A program made the translations under genes and the position numbers. Source: Chloroflexota bacterium (lineage in GTDB: Bacteria; Chloroflexota; UBA6077; CF-72). Taken from it: DNA of 6,439 nt. Each line of letters starts with the position of its first letter. Within the stretch, counting starts at the first letter, position 1. Positions 1-5,600 of this stretch are shown in pieces. The notes under the pieces are model-generated. The model had not been told where the DNA came from. It was given only the letters and a program-made list of their open reading frames with translations, and made no database searches. The stretch covers positions 1 to 6,439 of the forward strand of contig JAFAWJ010000213.1 of NCBI GenBank assembly GCA_019242065.1. The letters run 5' to 3'.

Positions 1-2
1 AT

Positions 3-65
3 CTGTCGACCGTCTTTGACGAGCACCTGAATGCCACGGGGCGCGGGGTGATCGTGACCGTATGA
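3..65 (+). pseudogene. Short remnant resembling part of a GHKL ATPase
   Basis: An open frame enters from the left edge and stops with TGA at 63-65. It encodes LSTVFDEHL followed by NATGRGVIVTV. This resembles the decayed GHKL ATPase at the right of the window, which reads LSIVFHQFLAA and then LVIWVNG at 6018-6080. The DNA also matches locally: 16 of the first 17 bases, atctgtcga then c or t then cgtcttt, agree with 6016-6032. I infer a scrap of a related MORC-type GHKL ATPase, cut off near the point where the IS110 remnant begins. The segment is too short for certainty, and upstream sequence outside the window is needed to show the ATP-binding half. Confidence 0.4.
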
Positions 66-735
66 GAGCTTGATTTTGGTCCCATCGCAGGTCTGTCCGC
101 CGTCCCGGCCGGGTGTGCATCACACTGCTAAAAGCAAAGGTGGGCCGACCGCATTGGAGCATGCCAACTACGATCGCGAACTGGTGACACTCGGAGTAGA
201 CACCCATGCTGAGCTGCATGTGGCGGCTGCGCTTGATGAGCGCGGCCGGCTGTTGGGCACCTGCTCCATTCCGACAACCACGAGTGGCTACGCCGAATTA
301 CTTCGCTGGACAGGCCAGTACGGCGACCTGGTCCAAGTGGGGATCGACGGTACCGGCAGCTACGGTGCTGGACTTGCACGCTGGTTGCGTGCTCGCCAGG
401 TCACCGTCATCGAGGTGGATCGACCCGACCGTCGTACACGTCGTCGGCGAGGGAAATCCGACAGCGTCGACGCTGAAGCAGCGGCTCGAGCCGTTCTGGC
501 CGGCGTCGCCACCGCACGACCGAAAGCCGGCACGGGTGCGATGGAGATGGTGCGCGCGCTTCGAGTTGCCCGTCAGTCGGCGATCAGGCACGAACACAGG
601 CCGCCAATGAACTGCACGCTCTGGTTGTCACCGCTCCGGACGCGTTACGTGCACGGCTGCGACGGCTCAAGATATCCGAGCTCTTCACGACTGCGGCTGC
701 CTTCCGTGCGAGTGGAGAACTGACTACGCCAGCCG
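66..735 (+). mobile_element. IS110-family insertion sequence, 3'-truncated remnant
   Basis: The segment holds the left non-coding part (about 66-160) and the 5' half of an IS110-type transposase gene. IS110 elements lack obvious terminal inverted repeats and encode a guide (bridge) RNA in a non-coding end, so the exact left boundary cannot be read here. It is placed just after the 3-65 remnant. A 10-bp palindrome, cccggccggg, sits at 104-113 in the non-coding part. The right end is not a natural IS end: the transposase C-terminal half is missing and the sequence passes into the antisense of a DyP peroxidase gene between roughly 725 and 765. Confidence 0.7.
161..735 (+). pseudogene. IS110-family transposase, frameshifted and C-terminally truncated
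   Basis: The protein would be a DEDD recombinase acting with a bridge RNA. Visible landmarks are the RuvC-like first strand GVDTHAELHVAAALD, then GIDGTGSYGAGLARWL, then EVDRPDRRTRRRRGKSDSVDAEAAARAVL, all typical of the IS110 N-terminal domain. The second acidic position, usually Glu in VEGTGSYG, is Asp here. Two single-base losses are apparent. The likely start, ATG 161 encoding MPTTIAN, is out of frame with VTLGVDTH and joins it if one C is restored near 181. Near 587 the frame leaves ALRVARQSAI, and the expected continuation QAANELHALVVTAPDALRA is found in another frame. The gene then runs to about ELTTPAAS (near 735) and ends, so the Ser-containing C-terminal domain is absent. It cannot encode an active transposase. 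The family call is firm; the exact start is inferred. Confidence 0.85.
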
Positions 736-1638
736 CGTCCAGCGCGTCCGGAACGCCGTCCGCAGATCCATAAGAGAAATCGTTGAGGTCTCGGTCGGGC
801 AGCAACGGCAGCGGTGATGACGGCGCCCGGACGAGGTTCCCGTTTCGCCACCGTCCGCACACCTTGGCCGCCAGAAATTCGATATCGCTGCTGGTCTGTT
901 CCGCTGCGGCTTGTAGGAACGACTCAAAGCCGGCCACATCCTGCTGCAGGATACGAAAAGCGCCGAAACTGCTGTTCAGGGACAATTCGCCAGGTGCAAT
1001 CGCGTAAGTGCCTCCCATCTGGTTCGGATAGCCCAGCAGGAATTCGCCTGGTGGCGCCTGCGGCTGCCTATCCGGCCGCCTGTTTTTTCGCGAGACGCCA
1101 TCCACATTCGGCTGAGCGATCCCGTCGCGAAACCCGAAGTGGACCTTCTGGTCGGGCAGCGCTTCGGCATCGAGAAAGAAGGGGATGCTGAGACCACACG
1201 TCGAGATTTGGCGCATCCAGTGCGACCCAAGCTCTGACAGAACGCTCGCTGTCTCGGCGAACACGGTTAGAACGAAGTGGGCGGTTGTGGGATTGCCCTG
1301 GTCACCCGCCACTGCTGTGGAGCACTGTCGCCCGTATCCAAAACACGCTGCGCGATGGTCGCATTAGTCGGACCCGCCTGGAAGGAGGACGGGACATTCA
1401 GCGTCTGGCCGTCAAAGCCCAGCGCAAGCAGGCCTTGATAGGTGATGCCGAGGTTGAGAGCCGAGGACGGCTTGCTCGGCCACTCCTCGGCGGTGGTGAC
1501 ATCGGACAACACGGCGCGCAAAAACTCCTGCGCCTCTGCCGGTCCCTGGTTGCTGTGGACGACAAAATGCCGCGCGTGAGGGAAACAATATCCGCGCAGG
1601 ATGATTCCCTGGATGTCCTCCAGCGGCGGCTCGGGCAC
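735..1638 (-). pseudogene. DyP-type heme peroxidase, frameshifted and C-terminally truncated
   Basis: Dye-decolorizing peroxidases are heme enzymes that use H2O2 to oxidise dyes, phenols and other aromatics. The chosen start is GTG at 1638, giving PEPPLEDIQGIILRGY, the usual N-terminal motif. It lies 4 bases after the stop of the partner gene, so the two were probably translationally coupled. The frame breaks near 1298-1307: SAPQQWRV is in one frame and DQGNPTTAHFVLTVFAE in another, consistent with one lost base. The second part contains the diagnostic GXXDG motif (GFRDGIAQPNVDG, catalytic Asp) and KVCGRWRNG. After LNDFSYGSADG the family continues into the GAHIRR-type proximal-heme segment, but here the sequence runs into antisense IS110 DNA near 735-765. 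With no proximal His and a frameshift, this copy should not form a functional peroxidase. Confidence 0.88.
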
Positions 1639-1642
1639 GGCT

Positions 1643-2105
1643 TTAGCCGGAAAACGCGGCCAGAATCTGCTGTACGCTCTGGGGATAGGCGCTGTACGGC
1701 ACTGCGTTCGGCGGTTGTGTCTGCTGACTAATGTCGTTGGCGGCTATTGTAGGTTTCAAACGCGTCGATATGTTGCTGGACTGGCACGAGGAGTGGGCCG
1801 TCCACGACATAGGCCAACAGCGTGTCGAAGACGGAGCCGATCTGCTGCGCGAAGTCCTGGATGTACACGTCAAACTCACCATCGTATTGAGTGATGGATG
1901 GCGACGTAGTATGGACCCCCACTGAACGGGACTTGCACCTGCAGATTTGGCGTAGGATATCCAGGATCACCGTCCGTGCGAAGTGCACTGTGCCAAGCTT
2001 CGCGAGAGCCTGGTCGATCGTCGTGCCCGATTTCGCGAGTGCCGCTAGCAGAGTGGGCAGTTGCCCATCCTGCACGCGCAGCATGAGCGTAAGTCCGTTG
2101 GCCAT
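1643..2105 (-). pseudogene. DyP-associated partner protein, broken by three indels
   Basis: This gene starts at ATG 2105 (MANGLTLMLRVQDGQLPTLL) and, with shifts corrected, ends at TAA 1645-1643 with AYPQSVQQILAAFSG, about 150 residues. From memory it belongs to an unnamed family containing a VHFAR motif followed by a YDG segment, often encoded next to DyP peroxidases; its function is unknown to me. The frame shifts by -1 near 1965-1970, where DPGYPTPNLQVQVPF appears in another frame, and returns by +1 near 1893-1901 to give ITQYDGEFDVYIQDF. It shifts again by +1 near 1746-1751 after HIDAFETY, leaving an early stop at 1728. The first two shifts nearly cancel, changing about 23 residues; the third replaces the C-terminus. 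No good Shine-Dalgarno is visible. The gene lies between the oxidase and DyP on the same strand. Confidence 0.7.
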
Positions 2106-2341
2106 GAGCTACGCCCGACTACTGCAGGCGGAGTCTGGCAGAGTCTCGACCCCTGTCAAGGGCAGACGAGCCGGCCAGCAAACAGACCGCGTGCCGTTGT
2201 CCGTCCTTTCGCCCTCCCGAATGACAATGCGCCGGCACGCCGTTGCCCAGCGCATGAACCATCAGCCGCACACGATGTTCAGGCATCGCAGGCGCGGTGT
2301 CCACGAATGGCAGGCCTGGGCACGCATGTGGCATCCCGCGC
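2106..2341. other. Non-coding gap between FAD oxidase and DyP partner
   Basis: These 236 bases separate the oxidase stop from the partner start. Apart from the TTGACA promoter candidate near 2154-2159, nothing recognisable was found. Short open frames occur on both strands but match no family I know and have no ribosome binding site. No T-tract hairpin terminator was seen after the oxidase stop. Confidence 0.5.
2132..2159 (-). promoter_or_regulatory. Candidate promoter of the partner-DyP pair
   Basis: On the minus strand a perfect -35 hexamer TTGACA (2159-2154) is followed after 16 bases by CAGACT (2137-2132), a weak -10 candidate. Transcription would start near 2125, giving a leader of about 20 bases before the ATG at 2105. 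The -35 match is direct; its role is inference. A short imperfect direct repeat (gagtctggca, gagtctcgac) overlaps the -10 on the plus strand at 2131-2150. Confidence 0.35.
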
Positions 2342-3859
2342 TCAGCCGCTGGCGGGGGCCGAATTGATGGGCCGTACGGATTGCCGGTGATGGAAGATGT
2401 TGTGGGGATCCCACTGTGACTTAACTGCCTGCAGCCTGGGATAGTTGTCCTTGTAGTAGAGTTGCGGCCAGTCGACCAGGTCGACGTCCGGGTAGTTCAC
2501 GTAGCAGCCGTCAACGATGCCATCAGGCACCGGGCCCTGGTATCCGTACATGTCGGTGTAGAACTTCCGGATCCAGCTCAGATTGTCGGCATCCTCACTC
2601 GGATCGTTCCAGTAGGTCTGATACTGGAGCTTCATGACCGACGAGCGCTGCGGTACCGCAGTCGCGTTCGGCGGCACCGCGTTGACCTGGCACCCATACG
2701 AATCTACCTGTAGCAGCGCCTGGGAGTTGGGGGTCCGAGGATGAGCTAGAGACTCCCACATCACATCAATCTGGCGTTCGGGAAAGGCTGCCTGCATGTA
2801 TGCCGACTTGTTCTTGAAGCGCCGGTTAGGACCAGACCCGTTGAGGGTCTGCGTGGCCAACAGCCACGGCAGCTGCTGGACCGCCGTTGTTGGAGGACCC
2901 AGGTGGTGATACCCTACGGGCACTGTTTGATGCGTAGGCGCGGGAAGACCGGCGGCTATCGAGCCGAGGAAGTCGTCAAGTCGCGCCGGCTCTGAACCCA
3001 CGTACTGGGCGGTCAGCACCAGTTGTCCGGCGCTGGACTGGGTGAGATGTAGCAATGTGAAAAGGCCCTGGTACGGACTACCCACCTGACTGTGGGCCTC
3101 GAGGAATTGTCCGTAATTCCTGACCAGACGCGCGAAAGCAGGAAATTTCATCCCCTCCCAGTTCCAGGCATGCGTCGCGAGGTAGGCCTGGCTGGGCGCC
3201 GAGGGCAGGTTCTCGAACCAGAAGCGGGTAACAATGCCGAAATTGCCGCCTCCACCGCCAAGGTGCGCCCAGAACAGATCGCGCTCCTCAGCCCTGGTGG
3301 ACTCCTTGCCGACGCGAATGAGTGTGGCTCGGTAGTCCTCCGCGACATGAACCACTTCGACGGCGGTCAGATAGTCAACCGTCAAACCATGCAAGCGCGA
3401 TAGAAGTCCGTATCCGCCCCCCGTCACATGGCCACCCACGCCGACCGAGTAGCACGAGCCGCCGGGGAGCGTGACACCATACTGGCGGTAGAGCTGAGTG
3501 TAAACGTCCCACAACGTAGCTCCGCCTTCGATGATGTAGGCACCGCTGGCAGCGTCGCGATAGACGGCGTGCATTGGCGTCAGATCGATGATCACACCGT
3601 CCTCGTTGGAGCTGACGAAGTCCTCGTAACAGTGGCCACCGCCGCGCACTGTGATGTGCGCTGACCGATCCAGGTCCAGCGCGCCCTGGACTGCCTGAAG
3701 GACTTCTCGACTGGTGTAACAGAGTTCCACGTGACGCGGGTGCCCAACCCAGCGGAGGTTGAATCCGCGAACGAGTGTCGCGTAGCGTGGATCACCTCGT
3801 TCCACCCGCCGATCGCCTGACTCCGGCAGTGGCAAGGATCGTGTCCCCTCGATCGTCAC
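2342..3859 (-). CDS. FAD-linked oxidase, berberine-bridge-enzyme type, likely bicovalent FAD
   Basis: The intact protein of 505 residues (518 if GTG 3898 is used) has the FAD-binding-4 fold: ITVRGGGHCYEDF at 69-81, GGATLWDVY at 112-120, PGGSCYSVGVGGH then VTGGGYG at 132-151. The C-terminal BBE domain at about 453-497 contains YVNYPDVDL, YYKDNYPRLQ and WDPHNIFHHRQS. His76 and Cys136 lie at the two positions that bind FAD covalently in aclacinomycin oxidoreductase and glucooligosaccharide oxidase, with the same 60-residue spacing. Such enzymes oxidise sugars, polyketide glycosides or alkaloids with O2 as acceptor; the substrate here is unknown. I prefer GTG 3859 because MTIEGTRSLPLPESGD fits the family N-terminus and a TACACT -10-like box lies just upstream, suggesting a leaderless mRNA. 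GTG 3898 is the alternative. No signal peptide was seen. It lies upstream of the DyP pair on the same strand, suggesting a redox cassette. The frame is clean, unlike its neighbours. Confidence 0.92.
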   Translation of the reverse strand: MTIEGTRSLPLPESGDRRVERGDPRYATLVRGFNLRWVGHPRHVELCYTSREVLQAVQGALDLDRSAHITVRGGGHCYEDFVSSNEDGVIIDLTPMHAVYRDAASGAYIIEGGATLWDVYTQLYRQYGVTLPGGSCYSVGVGGHVTGGGYGLLSRLHGLTVDYLTAVEVVHVAEDYRATLIRVGKESTRAEERDLFWAHLGGGGGNFGIVTRFWFENLPSAPSQAYLATHAWNWEGMKFPAFARLVRNYGQFLEAHSQVGSPYQGLFTLLHLTQSSAGQLVLTAQYVGSEPARLDDFLGSIAAGLPAPTHQTVPVGYHHLGPPTTAVQQLPWLLATQTLNGSGPNRRFKNKSAYMQAAFPERQIDVMWESLAHPRTPNSQALLQVDSYGCQVNAVPPNATAVPQRSSVMKLQYQTYWNDPSEDADNLSWIRKFYTDMYGYQGPVPDGIVDGCYVNYPDVDLVDWPQLYYKDNYPRLQAVKSQWDPHNIFHHRQSVRPINSAPASG

Positions 3860-3865
3860 GTGCGT

Positions 3866-3871
3866 AGTGTA
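3866..3871 (-). promoter_or_regulatory. Possible -10 box for leaderless FAD oxidase transcript
   Basis: TACACT at 3871-3866 on the minus strand fits the TANNNT -10 pattern and lies 6 bases before the GTG at 3859, so transcription would begin at or next to the start codon. The region 17 bases upstream (GGCAAG) is a poor -35. Leaderless transcripts are common in actinobacteria; the assignment here is inference. Confidence 0.2.
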
Positions 3872-4291
3872 GCAACGCCCCTGGCCACCTTGCCGCACGA
3901 TTTAGGATCAGCCGCCGAAACTCGAGCCGGGTGCAGCGCGAGTCAGGCCGCGGCACAGGTCGTTTGCTACTGGCCAAGCGACATGCGGATGCTCTCGTGC
4001 ACCGCGACAGGGTCTTGCCACTGGTCGCGGGGCTATGCCGAGACATCCCAGGGGCAAGGGACTATGCCATGCTGCCATGAGCTCCTTGTCCTCGAGCCTC
4101 CATCAAACCAGGGCAGTTCAGAGGGCAATCAGACAGCGATTGAATAGATAGCGTCGCGCGACGGTGTGTCGGTCGGCGCCCACGCGCCGCATATCGCAGT
4201 GAGCCCTGGGACTGGTTGGCGGCGTCGATCCGCTCTCACCACTGGCCAACGCTACGCGATGCGGACCGACTCGCACATATGTTCTGTGCTG
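3872..4291. other. Gap between parB-like gene and FAD oxidase
   Basis: About 420 bases lie between the parB-like stop and the oxidase promoter candidate. No protein family was recognised on either strand; the open frames present lack ribosome binding sites and familiar motifs. The notable structure is a perfect 12-bp palindrome, cgtcgcgcgacg, at 4152-4163, about 130 bases beyond the parB stop. A small GGCGC-ccac-GCGCC hairpin follows at about 4177-4190. Neither has a T-tract, so a classical intrinsic terminator is not supported. Confidence 0.5.
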
Positions 4292-5101
4292 CTAACCCGC
4301 CGCGGCGTGAATCTCGTCGGCGAGCTCGGTCAGCAGGTGCTTTTCGCCCGTCGACAGCGTCGCGTTGGCGACTAGGTCGCGGATGGCGACCACCCATTCC
4401 CGCAGGCGTGGGTGGAAGGCGGCCGTGTGGCCGCGCACCTCGGCCCGCGTGCGCTTGAAGTCCCATTCCTCTTCAATCGCCCGGCGTGCCATGGCCGCAC
4501 GTTCGCTCGGGTCGGCCCCCAACAACTCTTCGGCCACCGACACCGACAAGCGCTGATTCAGCACGAGGCCGCGTAGCACACGGTCTTCATAGACCCGCAG
4601 CCGCCTCGAGACAAAGGGTTGCGAGCGGCCAATGGCCGCCGCCACGCGGCGGGTGCTCCACTGGCGTTCGCGCACCAGTTTGGCCAGGCCGTCAGACTCT
4701 TCTCTAGGCGACAGATCCTGGCGCTGCAGGTTCTCGACGAGCGTCAACAAGTAGGCGTCCTCTTCCGAGTCGGCCCGAACGATCACCTGCACCGTTCGCC
4801 AGTCCTCGCGTGGATAGCGCTCAGCTAACAGATTCAGGGCCGCGAGCCGCCGATGGCCGGCCACGAGAAGGTACTGACCGCGCTGTCCTCCTATCTCACG
4901 CACGACGAGCGGCTGGAGCAAGCCATACGTGCGAATCGATGTCGCCAACTCGTCAACATTGCGAAGCCGACGGCGCGGGTTGGTCTCCGCATCGGCAACA
5001 ATTGTTTCGATCCCGACACGCGCGGCTTTCCCACGCTCGCTTACAAGTGTGGTTGAGCCTGGTAGCCGCTCCGCGGTCGATTGGCGTGCTCTTGTAACCA
5101 T
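4292..5101 (-). CDS. parB: ParB/Spo0J-family DNA-binding protein without adjacent ParA
   Basis: This 269-residue protein is close to the usual ParB length. Domains in order: a basic N-terminus (1-30); a ParB/Srx-type nucleotide-binding domain with NPRRR at 41-45, ELATSIRTYGLLQPLVV at 51-67 and AGHRRLAAL at 81-89, where CTP-binding ParBs usually have GERR; the box ENLQRQDLSPREE at 123-135; and a helix-turn-helix from about W148 to V170 (STRRVAAAIGRSQPFVSRRL). The C-terminal part (215-269) is probably a dimerisation region. ParB proteins bind parS sites and segregate chromosomes or plasmids; related ones are transcriptional activators. No ParA lies in the window on either side, so this may be an orphan, a plasmid remnant or a Noc-like or KorB-like regulator. 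ATG 5101 is fixed by an excellent AGAAGGAGG 8 bases upstream. The frame is intact between decayed neighbours. Confidence 0.9.
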   Translation of the reverse strand: MVTRARQSTAERLPGSTTLVSERGKAARVGIETIVADAETNPRRRLRNVDELATSIRTYGLLQPLVVREIGGQRGQYLLVAGHRRLAALNLLAERYPREDWRTVQVIVRADSEEDAYLLTLVENLQRQDLSPREESDGLAKLVRERQWSTRRVAAAIGRSQPFVSRRLRVYEDRVLRGLVLNQRLSVSVAEELLGADPSERAAMARRAIEEEWDFKRTRAEVRGHTAAFHPRLREWVVAIRDLVANATLSTGEKHLLTELADEIHAAAG

Positions 5102-5109
5102 GGTACGTG

Positions 5110-5118
5110 CCTCCTTCT
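5110..5118 (-). promoter_or_regulatory. Strong Shine-Dalgarno of parB-like gene
   Basis: AGAAGGAGG on the minus strand ends 8 bases before the ATG at 5101. It is nearly the full anti-16S complement and the best ribosome binding site in the window. It fixes the start codon and suggests efficient translation. Confidence 0.85.
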
Positions 5119-5248
5119 AGTTCCCCGGAACAACGCGTCACACATGGACCCTGGCGACAACATCGCCGAGCTTTGCGGGCAGGACCCTGTGATCACTTCG
5201 GATTCTATGAGAATACGGTAAGGTAAGTTTAGGCCGAATGCAAACGTT

Positions 5249-5309
5249 GGATGTGGCGATTCGGATGCTCTGTCGGATCGACAGCACGCCGTTCGCGATC
5301 GCCACATCC
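5249..5309. repeat. Nested inverted repeat, 12-bp outer and 6-bp inner arms
   Basis: ggatgtggcgat (5249-5260) is perfectly inverted as atcgccacatcc (5298-5309). Inside it, ctgtcg (5270-5275) and cgacag (5279-5284) form a second perfect hairpin with a 3-base loop. Outside the outer arms, gcaaac (5240-5245) and gttttgc (5310-5316) are nearly complementary. The structure lies about 150 bases upstream of the parB start and could be an operator, a centromere-like ParB site, a structured leader or an IS-derived end. No T-tract follows. Confidence 0.75.
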
Positions 5310-5351
5310 GTTTTGCTCTTTGTCCAGACCCGCCCAGACGTATTCGGGCGC

Positions 5352-5382
5352 GCGCCACGCTGAGCGTGGCGCCCCGGCGCCA
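5352..5382. repeat. Two overlapping perfect palindromes sharing one arm
   Basis: gcgccacgct (5352-5361) and agcgtggcgc (5363-5372) form perfect 10-bp arms around a single base. The right arm overlaps a second inverted repeat, tggcgcc (5367-5373) with ggcgcca (5376-5382), separated by two bases. The two pairings cannot form together on one strand. The structure lies about 250 bases upstream of the parB start and before the GHKL remnant on the other strand. Confidence 0.75.
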
Positions 5383-5600
5383 GCTCGAGCAAGCCCCGCC
5401 AGCCAGCCGGATGCGGGCGCACGAGGCTTCCGTCGAACTCGTCGACCTCCGCCATGGCTCTCGCGTGCTGCCCCCAACACCACCCACCACACCCGCGCCG
5501 ACGACGAATCAGAGTTCAGAAATGCCCTCAAACCCACCGTACATGGCCAGCATCATTCGCAGATTGCGGCAACCCACAACAAGTTCACACGTGCACCACA

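Larger units (their letters stand above)
5119..5600. other. Gene-poor region upstream of parB with inverted repeats
   Basis: About 480 bases between parB and the recognisable GHKL remnant. A minus-strand TAGAAT (5207-5202) could be a parB -10 box, giving a leader of about 90 bases, but no good -35 is visible. The strand also has two directly repeated TTACC units just upstream (about 5217-5227). Two inverted-repeat structures (5249-5309 and 5352-5382) are listed separately. Positions about 5470-5495 are rich in C and A and look low-complexity. The part from about 5530 to 5600 should hold the N-terminal ATPase helix with its E..DN box of the GHKL gene, but I could not recognise it in any frame. 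Confidence 0.5.

Noticed and set aside
66..160. Complete IS110 bridge RNA
   Set aside because: The non-coding left part is only about 95 bases, shorter than typical bridge RNAs, and I could not identify guide loops, so an RNA gene is not claimed.
2119..2334. Minus-strand open frame of 71 codons between oxidase and DyP partner
   Set aside because: No family resemblance and it covers the TTGACA promoter candidate.
3721..3740. parS-like sequence gttccacgtgacg with a CACGTG core
   Set aside because: Only the left arm matches the parS consensus; the right arm diverges, and it lies inside the oxidase coding sequence where it encodes conserved protein. A second CACGTG at 3857-3862 spans the oxidase start and matches even less.
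3860..4147. Plus-strand open frame of 95 codons between oxidase and parB
   Set aside because: No recognisable motif, no Shine-Dalgarno, Ser/Cys-rich composition typical of chance frames in GC-rich DNA.
5352..5382. Intrinsic terminator at the overlapping palindromes
   Set aside because: Neither strand has a T-tract after the hairpins, and on the minus strand it lies upstream of parB rather than after a gene.
5138..5455. Minus-strand open frame of 105 codons upstream of parB
   Set aside because: Its first part is GC-rich at third positions, but it matches no family I know, has no ribosome binding site, and spans both inverted-repeat structures and the likely parB leader.
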